Below, piece by piece: positions 44,991-54,553 of a DNA stretch of 64,000 nt; position 1 is the stretch's first letter, and every line of letters starts with the position of its first letter. The notes beneath the pieces are model-generated. The model was not told the DNA's origin, searched no databases, and saw nothing but the letters and a program-made list of their open reading frames with translations. Location: positions 682,001 through 746,000 of the forward strand of contig NC_008610.1 of the NCBI RefSeq assembly GCF_000015105.1, given 5' to 3'. The translations under genes were made by a program, and so were the position numbers. The stretch is from Candidatus Ruthia magnifica str. Cm (Calyptogena magnifica) (GTDB lineage Bacteria; Pseudomonadota; Gammaproteobacteria; PS1; Pseudothioglobaceae).

Positions 44991-44999
44991 TTTATTTTC

Positions 45000-46130
45000 G
45001 TCAGAAATAGTATCAGTTTTATAAAATTTTTTACACTTTTAGCGTGATATAAATCTTATATAATCCGTTTAATACACCCATAAGTAACCTGATCACAAAT
45101 ATCATTTTCATTGTTAATAAAAAGAATAAATAAAAGATTAAGCTTTCTATCTTAGGGTATTCAAATGCCTTTTGTTCATCAATAATATCAAGTAAGGCAT
45201 TACTACCTCTTTCACTTGTTCCAATAACATTAGAAAATCTTGAAACCACACAAAATTTATTTTAGTAATTCTTTAGAAGTTTTTCCATCATTATAAATCT
45301 CATGAATAGTAAATCCATCACTCTTAATCTAAAAAATTGTGCCTTTTCTATTTCTTCATTAACTGTTTTTGCGACTATCTAAAATTAAAATGATTTTTAA
45401 CTTTCACATGATTGAGTGGCGTATTTTTGTATTTATAATTTTTAACATTAAAATATACACTTCCATTGAAGAATGTTAGAGAATTTAACGGATTAAAAGC
45501 GTCATATAAGTAGCCTCATGCTCTTTTTTTAAATTTTTTTGTATAAGAAAAAATATAACCTACATTTAAATAAAAATTAACTTTTTTACCTTCTAAGGTG
45601 TTGGATTTTTCCTATATATATTTTATAAAAAAATTTTTCTCTCAAAAAATATTGTCACAAAACAGTCTTAACTGAGCTTGCTCATTATCGTCAATGAAGA
45701 TAAAAATCATTCCATCATCAAGCAAATATTTATCAAGTATAAGGTGTTTTGCCATAAAACTTAGCTATTTAGAATGGCTAAAACTATTCTCTTTGTCTGC
45801 AAATCTGTTGTTATATTTAAAATCTTTATTATTTGTGTGTAGGGTGGATCGATATAGGTGACATTGATTTTATTTTTATAAATGTAACTTAAAATAAATA
45901 AGAAATGATAATTCACCCTCAATTAGAATATGTTATTTTTTAACAGACAAATCTACCTCATCATTCACAATATTCACATTTATATCTGAATATGAATTAT
46001 CATTTTTGACTTTTTAAATAGGAAAAGTATTTTTTTCTATGGTTTCAGGATAAACTGCATCTCTCGCGTGATTGAAGGTGTTTAATTTTATTTTCAAATT
46101 TTTCAATCTTTTGTTTCAACTTATTTTCTT
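45000..46130 (-). pseudogene. Fossil of type III DNA methyltransferase (Mod)
   Basis: The minus strand reads HILIEGE, INVTYIDPPYTQNNKDFKYNN (catalytic DPPY at 45839-45850), ADKENSFSHSK*LSFMAKHLIL, LLDDGMIFIFIDDNEQAQLRL and, near 45.2 kb, RFSNVIGTSERGSNALLDII with KAFEYPKIESLI. This is the Mod order: target segment, motif IV, the S-x-W-L-x-F-M region, D-D-x-E-x-A, and the G-S-x-x-L...F-x-Y-P-K-P motif before motif I. Multiple stops and shifts show it is dead. An intact Mod needs about 600 codons. The N-terminal coiled region (ENKLKQKIEKFENKIKHL) is also visible near 46.1 kb. Confidence 0.82.
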
Positions 46131-46198
46131 GTATGTTTATTGTCTATCAAGGATTGATAAAACTAAAGTCGCTATAATACCTTAATCCAAAATTAATA

Positions 46199-47926
46199 AT
46201 GCCCATGCAATACAAACAATTCATCTACCATCTATTTATTTATTTAAAACCGCACGTTGGTAAACTGGTCTTTACCTCAGTCATGATAATGCTGGCAACA
46301 GTGCTTGAGAGTTCGGTGCCAGAAATCACAGGTAGAATTGTTGATGAGTTATTTGCAACTCAACGTGAATCAAGAACTGCGTTTATTTATGCTTTTGCTT
46401 TGTTTGGTATTGTTGTTCTTAGTTCATTGTTTGCACTTACTTCTACTGCGGTTAGTTCTTGGGTATCTAATAAAGTGATTATGGATTTACGCGTTACCAT
46501 GTTTGCTAAATTACTGAAATTACCTAAGTCGTATTTTGATCAACACCCTACGGGAAAAACATTATCTAAACTAACTTTTGATGTTGAGCAAATTGCAGAC
46601 AGTGCTTCAACTATTTGGCTAGATTTTATTAAATCATCAATGACTGTCGTTATTCTAATTAGTTATTTATTTTATAAAAACTGGCAGCTAAGTTTAACGC
46701 TTTTAGTGCTTCTACCACTGATGTATTTAGCTGTTAAACTGTCTTCTAATCGTATGCGTCGTTCAAGTATCAAGGTGCAGAAATCAATGGGTGATATGAC
46801 ACATTTACTTAATGAAAATATTTCTGGCAACACCTTGGTTAAAATTTATCACGCTCAATCTCAAATAAGTGAAAAATTTAACAGCCTGATTAAAAATATT
46901 CGTCAACAACATTTTAAAGTTGATATGAGTAGTAGCTTTAATACCGCTTTCGTTAATATTTTAATTGGCTTATCTTTAAGTAGCGTGGTGTATTTTTCCT
47001 CCACTTCACTACAAATGAGCGCAGGTGAATTTTTGTCTTTTTTTACTGCAATGGGTATGCTACTTAAGCCTGCTAAAAGTTTAGTTAATATCAACAAACC
47101 TTTACAAAATGCAATGGCAGCGGGTGAAAGTGTATTTGGACTTATTAACGAAAAAAAAGAATCTAATGTTGGCACTAAAAAACTAAAAAAACCTAAAGGC
47201 GCTATTCAATTTAACGACGTATCATTTGGTTATAACCATAATACAATCGTTCTTAAACGTATCAATCTAGACATCAAATCAGGTGAAACAATTGCATTTA
47301 TTGGCGCAACAGGTAGTGGTAAAACTACTATTATTAAATTATTGATGCGCTTTTATTCACCAAAACAAGGTTCTATTACTGTTGATGGTATAGATATTAA
47401 TCAGTTTGAAATTGATTCATTTCGCTCAAATATTGCCTTTGTTGATCAAAATGTGCAATTATTTAATGATTCTATTAGAGGCAATATTGCTTTAGGACAA
47501 CTAGGAACCATGTCAGATAAACAAATCAAACTCTCAGCAATTGCTGCCAATGCTGATGAATTTATTCAACAACTAGAACATGGGTTTGATACGCAAATTG
47601 GTGAAAATGGCGTGTCACTTTCAGGCGGACAACGCCAACGACTTGCTATTGCAAGGGCAATTGCTAAAGACAGCCCTATCTTAATTTTAGACGAAGCGAC
47701 CTCAGCATTAGATAACGTTACTGAAAAACAAGTACAAAATGCGATTCATGAAATGCAAAAAGACAGAACTACTATTATTATCGCCCATCGGCTAAGCACC
47801 ATTCAAAAGGCCGACCGTATTATTGTACTGCGTCATGGTAGTATCATTGAACAAGGAACTCATCAAGAGCTATTAGAGCATCGAGGTGAATATACTCAAC
47901 TGTATAAACACCAATTTGAAAATTAA
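46199..47926 (+). CDS. msbA: ABC exporter, MsbA type (lipid A/phospholipid flippase)
   Basis: Half-transporter of 575 residues with a six-helix membrane domain (about 20-300) and a C-terminal ATPase. Walker A is GATGSGKTTI (about 368-377), the Q-loop FVDQNVQLF, the signature LSGGQRQRLAIARA (about 476-489) and Walker B ILILDEATSALD, followed by IIIAHRLSTI. The length and the IRGNIALG segment fit MsbA, which flips lipid A-core, but other exporters of this group cannot be excluded. A second in-frame ATG lies at codon 3. No lpxK follows it. Confidence 0.82.
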   Translation: MPMQYKQFIYHLFIYLKPHVGKLVFTSVMIMLATVLESSVPEITGRIVDELFATQRESRTAFIYAFALFGIVVLSSLFALTSTAVSSWVSNKVIMDLRVTMFAKLLKLPKSYFDQHPTGKTLSKLTFDVEQIADSASTIWLDFIKSSMTVVILISYLFYKNWQLSLTLLVLLPLMYLAVKLSSNRMRRSSIKVQKSMGDMTHLLNENISGNTLVKIYHAQSQISEKFNSLIKNIRQQHFKVDMSSSFNTAFVNILIGLSLSSVVYFSSTSLQMSAGEFLSFFTAMGMLLKPAKSLVNINKPLQNAMAAGESVFGLINEKKESNVGTKKLKKPKGAIQFNDVSFGYNHNTIVLKRINLDIKSGETIAFIGATGSGKTTIIKLLMRFYSPKQGSITVDGIDINQFEIDSFRSNIAFVDQNVQLFNDSIRGNIALGQLGTMSDKQIKLSAIAANADEFIQQLEHGFDTQIGENGVSLSGGQRQRLAIARAIAKDSPILILDEATSALDNVTEKQVQNAIHEMQKDRTTIIIAHRLSTIQKADRIIVLRHGSIIEQGTHQELLEHRGEYTQLYKHQFEN

Positions 47927-49474
47927 TGTTTAATAACAATTATTTTACACTCATGTATATCGTACATAATATGGTTAATACCGCAATGCCATAGTTTGAA
48001 TGTTTGCATTCTAAAAATAGCATCTAATCGACCGTAATCATTAATTGAAATAATCTCTACATGTCGATTGAACGAAATAGAATCCTCAGCCGTGCTAATC
48101 ACGAATTTCAGAAATTTACTTAGTTACTTTTTATTTTGTAAAAATACCGCACTTATCTAGTTTAGCTCCTTGATTCATCTTAATTTCAAGCAATTTTTCA
48201 TCACAAAACACCATATTTAGACACATCAATTTGAAAAACAATATCTACACCACTTTCGTCATTGTATTACATAAATTAGGTAATTTTTCCATTTTCTCCC
48301 ATTAGTATTAAAAAATCTAACTGACTTATTTTATTAACCACGACTTCTAAATTTCTCTTGACTATTAAAAGATACTGCGCTTGTTCTGCAAGGTTTAAAC
48401 CTTTGCTACTTTCATTTAATTGTCAAATATATACAATTGGATAAATAGAATGTATTAAAAATTGGTTATCCCACTCAATTTGGGTTGAATTATGATTTTT
48501 TGGTACAAGCCCCACCACACCTGATCACTCACTTTAGAACCGTAATCGTCAATATAGAATCGCCCTTCTTATAAGCGTTCATCGTATACCCTACTTAGAT
48601 GCATCTCAGCCACATACTTCACTATTAATGACATTTAAGTAATATCAAATACATCACAATCAAAATTTTAACAATTAATAGTAATTCTCAACCCTATCAT
48701 AAATACTTGTTTGGTATAAAATTTATAATTCAAAAAACACCTTAAACTATCAACACGACGATCACATTGCAATGAAACAATACCTAAATTAACACCATTA
48801 TCTCTACCATCTTCATAAGTGCACGAATAAATACTGATGGTTTAATAAAAGTAAATAAGGGTTTTTGATTAAACAGTTCTTACTTTTTTATCTCCTTCAA
48901 TACTGATTACGCGCAAACATATTGGTATTACTCAATTCTATTACCATCTGCCTCTCGCAGTTTTTAAAACCTACTATGTCAAGCATATACTTAATCATGT
49001 ATTTTTTCATTAACGTCACAACAGATGCAGATTCAAAAGTGTAGTTTGAAGTATTACTTAACGCAGTCACAATTTCACCCATAATAAAAAAGGTTGATTA
49101 GATTTAAAAAAATTTTAAGTGATTAAAATCTGGCTATTTTTTTGTAAAATATTCTGATCTTACATCAATTATGCTCGTCTATTCAGAATAATCATGACAA
49201 TATCTAGATCTAAAATAGACAAAGTTGTACTTACTAAATCTGAGTTAGTTTATATTTGTCCATTCTCACTTAACCACACAGCAACTCAACGGAGTAAAAA
49301 AATGAAAAAATACTACACTCGCCAATACAATGTAATTTTCCTCTTCGACGTCACAAAATTTATACGGTAATGAGCTTAAAAAAATACGATACCCATAAAT
49401 TAATTAACAACAATTTTAATATTATTATTCATTTTTTCTACTTTTTTTGTTTTATGATGCTTTTTAAAGTTTAG
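47927..49474. other. Long gene desert with unidentified fossils
   Basis: About 1.5 kb without an intact gene. Minus-strand remains include VEIISINDYGRLDAIFRMQ (about 48.0 kb), LNLAEQAQYLLIVKRNLEVV with ISQLDFLILMGENGKI (about 48.3-48.4 kb), YEDGRDNGVNLGIVSLQCDR (about 48.8 kb) and a 61-codon frame at 48897-49082 starting MGEIVTALSNTSNYTFESA. I cannot assign a family. On the plus strand at 49303 a perfect GGAG site precedes MKKYYTRQYNVIFLFDV and a stop, with QNLYGNELKK in another frame. This could be the start of a dead porin-like gene. Confidence 0.4.
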
Positions 49475-50539
49475 TCATAAACGATTCAATGCTTTACCAG
49501 AGTCTAAGACTACTCTTGTTATATGAGCAGCTTCAACTAATGAACTAACTTTTTTAGTATGCCAAAGAATCAAACTAGCAGCCAAAACTAAACCATCATA
49601 AAACAGCCCTTTTTCACCTGAAAGGGCATATTTTCCTAATTTAACTGTGTAATCTGCCAAGGCTTTAATGTCATTATATACATCTAATTCACTAGGAAAT
49701 GAAATAGTGCGCATGTCTTGATTAATACCCAACGACTTGGGGTCAATATCTACTCTGTCTTGCTCAACCAAACCTTGATAAGAAATCATTAAACCTTTTT
49801 GACGAAGTGAGGGAATTACGCCACCTTCAACGCCACGAATTAGCAACGATGTATCCATGCCTGAAGCAGTTACTAAGTGTGCATAAATAGGGGGATAAGG
49901 CTTATGCACATAACCCAAAATAGAATGCGTTTTTTTACCACGCAATGGTCCAATTAAGGTTTCTACTGTATTAATTACACTGCGTTTAATAATTTTATTA
50001 CGCAAAGGAACAAGGTTGTGTAAACCTTGGCAGTAATTTTCTTGATCAATATATGACCAACCAATATTATCATCTTCAAGTCGAGCTTTTGCTTGTATAG
50101 TTGAATGTTCAACCTCTAAACCCAAAGCCTCATTAATATGTCGATGAGTAAGTCCATATTTTGGTGATACACTATTCAAACCATGAATAACGGTGGGTAA
50201 ACCAAGCTCAGCCAATAATGCTGGTAAAAATGATGAAATTGGGATGGATCGATTATAACCACTATAGGGATCACCTAAATCTACCAAATCATTAACCATT
50301 ACCTGTTGCTGATCAGATTCGTTAAGAATAGCAGCAAGAATACCTTCATTCTCTTCACGTGTTTCATGTTTCATACGAAGTGCAATTAAAAAGATAGCTG
50401 ATTGAACGTCATTAATCTCACCACACAATATACCTTGCATGCCTGCTTTAGCTTCTTCAAAATCAATATTTTTACTCAAATCAGGACCTGTTGCTATCCG
50501 TTGAATAATTGAGTGTATCAGTGTTTTGGACGTTTTCAT
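49475..50539 (-). CDS. Anthranilate phosphoribosyltransferase-like protein (TrpD2/YbiB type)
   Basis: A 354-residue member of the nucleoside phosphorylase/TrpD fold. The start ATG at 50539 follows the Rieske gene stop by 4 bp; the frame is open further upstream but that overlaps the Rieske gene. Segments such as FEEAKAGMQGILCGEINDVQSAIFLIALRMK (N-terminal helical domain, about 28-58, quoted across), DLGDPYSGYNRSIPIS and GLTHRHINEALGL are TrpD2-like, while the strict GTGGD anthranilate loop of TrpD is replaced. TrpD2/YbiB proteins bind nucleic acid and have unclear function, so tryptophan synthesis should not be assumed. Confidence 0.8.
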   Translation of the reverse strand: MKTSKTLIHSIIQRIATGPDLSKNIDFEEAKAGMQGILCGEINDVQSAIFLIALRMKHETREENEGILAAILNESDQQQVMVNDLVDLGDPYSGYNRSIPISSFLPALLAELGLPTVIHGLNSVSPKYGLTHRHINEALGLEVEHSTIQAKARLEDDNIGWSYIDQENYCQGLHNLVPLRNKIIKRSVINTVETLIGPLRGKKTHSILGYVHKPYPPIYAHLVTASGMDTSLLIRGVEGGVIPSLRQKGLMISYQGLVEQDRVDIDPKSLGINQDMRTISFPSELDVYNDIKALADYTVKLGKYALSGEKGLFYDGLVLAASLILWHTKKVSSLVEAAHITRVVLDSGKALNRL

Positions 50540-50543
50540 AATT

Positions 50544-50840
50544 TTAAATATTAATAAAAATTTTATTATTTTCTTGTTTAGCAGGATAGACGCGTAAATT
50601 ATCAACATCTACCTGTGCACTATCCCCTGTACTCAAATCAAAGCTAAATCCATGTAATGAACATTTGATTCGATTGCCTTTTAAACAACCTAGCGTTAAT
50701 TTAATATCTTCATGTGGACAGCGATTATCTACACAATACAACTCACCTTGATTAAGTGTAATCAATAAATTCCTATTTTCTACGATAACTTCAATCATTG
50801 TGCCTTCTTTTGGTGCCTGGTCTAAAATTTTTACCCACAT
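50544..50840 (-). CDS. Rieske-type [2Fe-2S] ferredoxin
   Basis: A 98-residue soluble Rieske protein from ATG at 50840 (an earlier in-frame start at 50861 would overlap the transglycosylase gene). The two cluster motifs are intact: CPHED (Cys and His, about 40-44) and CSLHGFSF (Cys and His, about 60-67). Such small proteins donate electrons to oxygenases, or resemble NirD, the small subunit of assimilatory nitrite reductase. nirB at 59.2 kb has no neighbouring nirD, so a NirD-like job is conceivable. However, this gene sits 8 kb away between a transglycosylase and a TrpD2-like gene. Confidence 0.82.
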   Translation of the reverse strand: MWVKILDQAPKEGTMIEVIVENRNLLITLNQGELYCVDNRCPHEDIKLTLGCLKGNRIKCSLHGFSFDLSTGDSAQVDVDNLRVYPAKQENNKIFINI

Positions 50841-50845
50841 AAAAT

Positions 50846-51454
50846 CTAGAAGAGTCTCCAAACATTATTACCATCTAATTGCAAGGCACATTGTTTAAGT
50901 TGGTGTTTATAACGCTGTGCATTGTCATCAACACTGCGTGCTATTTTTAGCAGCCATGGTTTAGCAGAATAAGTTTGTTTATTAAAACCAGCATGTCCTT
51001 CATGATAAGCAAGATACTGATTGTAAGTATCTGATTTATCAATGTTAGAACGCTCACTGGACTGATCAATATACCAACCAATAAAGTCTATAGCATCATC
51101 AAAATTATCACGATTAGCATTTTTATTGTTCGTTTTTAGCTGATACCATTCCCAGGTCGTGTCTTTAACTTGTGCAAAACCATAGGCACTACTTACTCTA
51201 AACCATGGTAAGACACCAAATAGCTTATTTCTTGGTGGTTTTGCATCAGATGCAAAATGAGATTCTTGATACATAATGGCCAACTGAACATGTATAGGCG
51301 AACCATACCTTCTCTCGCTAGCTTTAACTGCTTGATACCAACTCACTTGCTCATCCATTAAATGGCAAATATTGTTCACTTGTATGGCAGGCGTTGAAAA
51401 ACATCCGTTAAGTGTTAGTGAAATTAACACAATGAGTAAATATTTTTTTATCAT
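50846..51454 (-). CDS. Lytic transglycosylase-like lipoprotein
   Basis: A 202-residue predicted lipoprotein: signal peptide and lipobox LNGC with Cys at 18. The SLT-type fold shows the catalytic Glu in AIMYQESHFASDAKPP (about 59-74), SSAYGFAQVKDTTWEWYQ (about 88-105) and YLAYHEGHAGF (about 148-158). These enzymes cut glycan strands with formation of anhydro-muramic ends. It overlaps the cold-shock/TM gene by 4 nt upstream and is followed by the Rieske gene. Enzyme type is inferred from motifs. Confidence 0.83.
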   Translation of the reverse strand: MIKKYLLIVLISLTLNGCFSTPAIQVNNICHLMDEQVSWYQAVKASERRYGSPIHVQLAIMYQESHFASDAKPPRNKLFGVLPWFRVSSAYGFAQVKDTTWEWYQLKTNNKNANRDNFDDAIDFIGWYIDQSSERSNIDKSDTYNQYLAYHEGHAGFNKQTYSAKPWLLKIARSVDDNAQRYKHQLKQCALQLDGNNVWRLF

Positions 51455-51765
51455 ACAAATATTTTATAAACAACAATCGCTTGAATTATAAATAAAATGA
51501 AAAACATACCTTTAACAGAAACATTTGATAACGGCTTAGACTCAGAACTAGGCATCTTAGCACCTTTTTCTAGATTAACATCCATTGCCACCCAGCCCTT
51601 CTCAGAGTTTTGTGCGCTAAACACAACGTGTGTATTAACTTTTAGACGAGATTTGTTAAAAACATTTTTTTGATGAATGAAATATTTTTCACCATCATCA
51701 CCCGTAATAAAACCATATCCTTTAGTGCCAAATTGCGCCACTATTCCTTTTATTTTCTTTGTCAT
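51451..51765 (-). CDS. Cold-shock domain protein with C-terminal membrane helix
   Basis: A 104-residue protein. Residues 3-65 form a cold-shock domain with the RNP-like motifs KGYGFIT (about 15-21) and YFIHQKNV (about 28-35). After a short linker, a hydrophobic stretch (GMFFILFIIQAIVVYKIFV, about 86-104) is a likely membrane anchor. Similar CSD-plus-membrane architectures exist (CSD-DUF1294), but this one has only one helix. It may bind RNA or single-stranded DNA at the membrane. It overlaps the transglycosylase gene by 4 nt. Confidence 0.8.
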   Translation of the reverse strand: MTKKIKGIVAQFGTKGYGFITGDDGEKYFIHQKNVFNKSRLKVNTHVVFSAQNSEKGWVAMDVNLEKGAKMPSSESKPLSNVSVKGMFFILFIIQAIVVYKIFV

Positions 51766-52056
51766 TTTTCCTCTTATTTTTTACGCAAATAATATGTTTC
51801 TTTTTCAAAAAAATCAACATTTTTAATGTCATTAAAACATTGTAACTGCTAACACTAAACCCTTTAAAACGCAACCACCTCCACTTTATTAACCGCATAA
51901 AGTGGCCCACTTACTTGTGATTGAGGATAATTTAAGGTTAATAATAACGTCCACAATCAATGGGCATTATAGCGTATAAGTGGAATGCATATTTCGCTCT
52001 TAAAATTAAAGACAATGCGATTAAAAACGTCCTATCATACACAACACTAACATGAT
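51766..52056. other. AT-rich spacer, no supported gene
   Basis: About 290 bp upstream of the cold-shock gene. A 62-codon frame at 51722-51910 largely overlaps the cold-shock gene in another frame and is basic without domain features; I treat it as chance. The region probably holds the promoter of the cold-shock/transglycosylase/Rieske/TrpD2-like unit. Confidence 0.4.
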
Positions 52057-52242
52057 TCAAAACATTAGCATCAAGGTTAAAATAATTACCACAATAAATA
52101 TCAATATTTTTGAAGAAAAAACCACAAATTTATCACTTTTCTTAGTTGAAAAAAGCTTATTCTCTACAAAAAACTGTTGAGCAATAAACTCATTTAATTC
52201 AACACTCAACACTTTAAAACTTTTTTCTAAAAAATACAACAT
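52057..52242 (-). CDS. Possible small membrane protein, 61 residues
   Basis: An open frame with an amphipathic first part (MLYFLEKSFKVLSVELNEF) and one C-terminal membrane helix (ILIFIVVIILTLMLMF). A GGGAAAAG sequence lies about 8 nt before the ATG. No family is recognised. In DNA this AT-rich such a frame can arise by chance, so it is a candidate only. The gap from here to the thioredoxin-like gene at 52378 has no other feature. Confidence 0.3.
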   Translation of the reverse strand: MLYFLEKSFKVLSVELNEFIAQQFFVENKLFSTKKSDKFVVFSSKILIFIVVIILTLMLMF

Positions 52243-52377
52243 ATTAACGCTTTTCCCACATAATGGTACAAATACACAAACATTAATACTTAGTTTTAAG
52301 CTAGATTAATTTTTATATTAACCTATTTTTTCTTCTTGTTAGCATGCAATCCAATCGGTCATATATAATAATAATCC

Positions 52378-52860
52378 ATGAAAAAAAGAAAAATAATTTT
52401 ACAATGGCTACTGGTTATTATTGCTATTTTTAGTTTTCGTGCTTATCAGCAACGTAATTTGAATAGTGGAATTGTACCAAGCTTTAATAGCAAAACTTTA
52501 AACGGAGTGATTGTTTCATCACACTCAAATGAGACGACTTTGATACATTTTTGGGCCACTTGGTGTAGCATTTGCCAACTTGAAAATGACAATATTCAAA
52601 CCATAAGTCGTGACTATAGAGTGCTTAACATTGCCATGCAATCTGGCTCTGATACTGACTTAAAAGCATATACACAAGAACACAACATGAAAATAGACAA
52701 TATCATTAATGATAATTCTGGCTCTTTGTCAAAATTACTTGGCGTTAAAGCAACACCAACGAATTTTTTCATCTCGAAAGATAACCAAATTAAATTTAGC
52801 GAAATAGGTTATGTGAGTACGCTTGGTTATCGCTTAAGGTTATGGTGGACAAGTTTATGA
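52378..52860 (+). CDS. Membrane-anchored TlpA/DsbE-like thioredoxin
   Basis: A 160-residue periplasmic thioredoxin-fold protein with an N-terminal anchor (about 8-21). The redox motif is in HFWATWCSICQLEN (about 58-71, Cys-Ser-Ile-Cys) and the cis-Pro region is GVKATPTNFFIS (about 123-134). It resembles ScsD/TlpA reductases. Because ccmG in this window is frameshifted, this protein might supply thiol-reducing power to cytochrome c maturation; that is inference. Its stop overlaps the ung start by 3 bases (ATGA). Confidence 0.85.
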   Translation: MKKRKIILQWLLVIIAIFSFRAYQQRNLNSGIVPSFNSKTLNGVIVSSHSNETTLIHFWATWCSICQLENDNIQTISRDYRVLNIAMQSGSDTDLKAYTQEHNMKIDNIINDNSGSLSKLLGVKATPTNFFISKDNQIKFSEIGYVSTLGYRLRLWWTSL

Positions 52861-53516
52861 ATATACAAAACTGGCATCCAAGCATCAAAACATTGCTTGA
52901 AACACAATCAATGATTGATTTAAAGCGATTTTTACAACAGCAAAAACAAGCCAAAAAAGTCATTTTACCCTATTCCAAAAATTGGTTTAAAGCGTTTGAG
53001 TTAACTGCATTTTATAAAGTTAAGATCATTATTCTTGGACAAGACCCTTATCATGGATTGGAACAAGCTCATGGTTTGAGTTTTTCAGTCGTCCAAGGCG
53101 TAAAAAAGCCACCATCACTTGACAATATCTTTAAAGAATTATATAGTGATTTAAATATTGAGCCTAACCAAAGTAGCGATTTAACGCATTGGGCAACACA
53201 AGGTGTTTTACTGCTTAATAGTGTTTTAACTGTTGAAGCTCACAAGGCAGCTTCTCATGCTAACCAAGGTTGGGAGGTATTTACTGATAGCATTATTAAA
53301 ACCCTAAGTGAAGAAAGGCAACATTTAGTATTCATACTTTGGGGCGCTTATGCACAGAAAAAAGCAATATTTATTGATAAAGATAAGCACTTAATCCTTA
53401 CTACCACACACCCCTCTCCTTTATCAGCGTATCGTGGTTTTTTAGGATGTCGGCATTTTTCAAAAGCCAATGATTATCTTAAAATGCATAATCAACAAGT
53501 GATTAGTTGGTCATAA
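52857..53516 (+). CDS. ung: Uracil-DNA glycosylase
   Basis: Removes uracil from DNA. It has 219 residues from ATG at 52857, which overlaps the previous stop; an in-frame ATG 15 bp earlier is possible but adds only five residues inside the upstream gene. The water-activating loop [10 protein letters not shown] (about 54-63) and the Leu-intercalation loop [17 protein letters not shown] (about 182-198) are exact UNG motifs, with [10 protein letters not shown] between them. It is followed by pdxB with one-base overlap. Retention fits an AT-biased genome that still repairs cytosine deamination. Confidence 0.97.
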   Translation: MNIQNWHPSIKTLLETQSMIDLKRFLQQQKQAKKVILPYSKNWFKAFELTAFYKVKIIILGQDPYHGLEQAHGLSFSVVQGVKKPPSLDNIFKELYSDLNIEPNQSSDLTHWATQGVLLLNSVLTVEAHKAASHANQGWEVFTDSIIKTLSEERQHLVFILWGAYAQKKAIFIDKDKHLILTTTHPSPLSAYRGFLGCRHFSKANDYLKMHNQQVISWS

Positions 53517-54553
53517 TGAAACTGGTTATTGACGATGCTTGCTATGCTTATAGGGAAATTTTTGACCATTTTGGTGAAATTACAGCTATTTCTGGTAGCG
53601 ATATTAATGCCAACTCAGTTAAAGATGCAGATGTATTGATTATACGTTCACGCACCAAAGTTAATCAAGAATTATTGAGCGGTAGTCAGGTGAAGTTTAT
53701 CGGCTCAACAGTTGTTGGGTTGGATCATATTGATCAAAACTATTTAAAGACTAAGGGTACTCAATTTTTCTCAGCTCAAAGTTGTAACTCAATGGCAGTG
53801 GCAGAATTTGTGATAAGTACTATTGTTAATTTAGTAGATGAATTGAATTTTGATTATCAAAAAAAAACTTTAGGCATTATTGGTGTCGGCAATGTGGGCA
53901 CAAAATTAGCAGAAAAAGCCAAATTAATGGGTATTAAAACTTTGTTGAATGATCCACCACGCCAAATACGTGAAAATCTAGACAACTTTGTTGATTTAAA
54001 TACAGCATTAAGCGCTGATATTGTCACCTTCCATACACCATTAACCGTTAATGGTGAACATCCATCCTATCAACTGCTTAATGAAAATAATTTTCATCAC
54101 ATTACAAACAAAACTATTCTTTTTAATGCAGCACGTGGTGGTGTAATAAAAGAAACAATATGGAAAAAACATAAAACACTTGCTAATATTATTGACTGCT
54201 GGGAAGATGAGCCCAACATTAATCCGAGTTTACAAAATACTGCCTATTTAGCCACGCCACATATCGCTGGACACTCAGTTGATGCAAAATTTATGGGTAG
54301 CTTTATGGTATATGAAGCATTATGTACTTTCTTAGGTAAAAAACAAGATAAAAATATCAGAAATTTAATTAATCTTAGTGAGTTATCCATCGATAAGAGC
54401 AATTTAAAAGATACTTTAAATGAAATTTATGATTTTCAACAAGATGCAAACGCCATTAAGGATGTCAACAACTTTGAAGACTATCGTAGAAACTATCCCA
54501 TTCGTTATGAATGGCATCATTTTAAAAGCAAAACCGTCCTTCCCATTGCTTAA
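53516..54553 (+). CDS. pdxB: Erythronate-4-phosphate dehydrogenase
   Basis: Oxidises 4-phosphoerythronate in the DXP-dependent pyridoxal phosphate pathway; the next step is done by SerC (938-2017). It has 345 residues from ATG at 53516 (TAATG overlap with ung). 2-Hydroxyacid dehydrogenase motifs are [17 protein letters not shown] (about 121-137), [10 protein letters not shown] (Arg, about 205-214), CWEDEPNI (Asp/Glu) and [12 protein letters not shown] (His, about 248-259). The C-terminal dimerisation segment is PdxB-specific. It converges on nasA with a 4-bp tail overlap. Confidence 0.93.
   Translation: MKLVIDDACYAYREIFDHFGEITAISGSDINANSVKDADVLIIRSRTKVNQELLSGSQVKFIGSTVVGLDHIDQNYLKTKGTQFFSAQSCNSMAVAEFVISTIVNLVDELNFDYQKKTLGIIGVGNVGTKLAEKAKLMGIKTLLNDPPRQIRENLDNFVDLNTALSADIVTFHTPLTVNGEHPSYQLLNENNFHHITNKTILFNAARGGVIKETIWKKHKTLANIIDCWEDEPNINPSLQNTAYLATPHIAGHSVDAKFMGSFMVYEALCTFLGKKQDKNIRNLINLSELSIDKSNLKDTLNEIYDFQQDANAIKDVNNFEDYRRNYPIRYEWHHFKSKTVLPIA

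Noticed and set aside
51722-51910. 62-codon frame upstream of the cold-shock gene
   Set aside because: Overlaps the cold-shock gene out of frame and has low-complexity basic composition.
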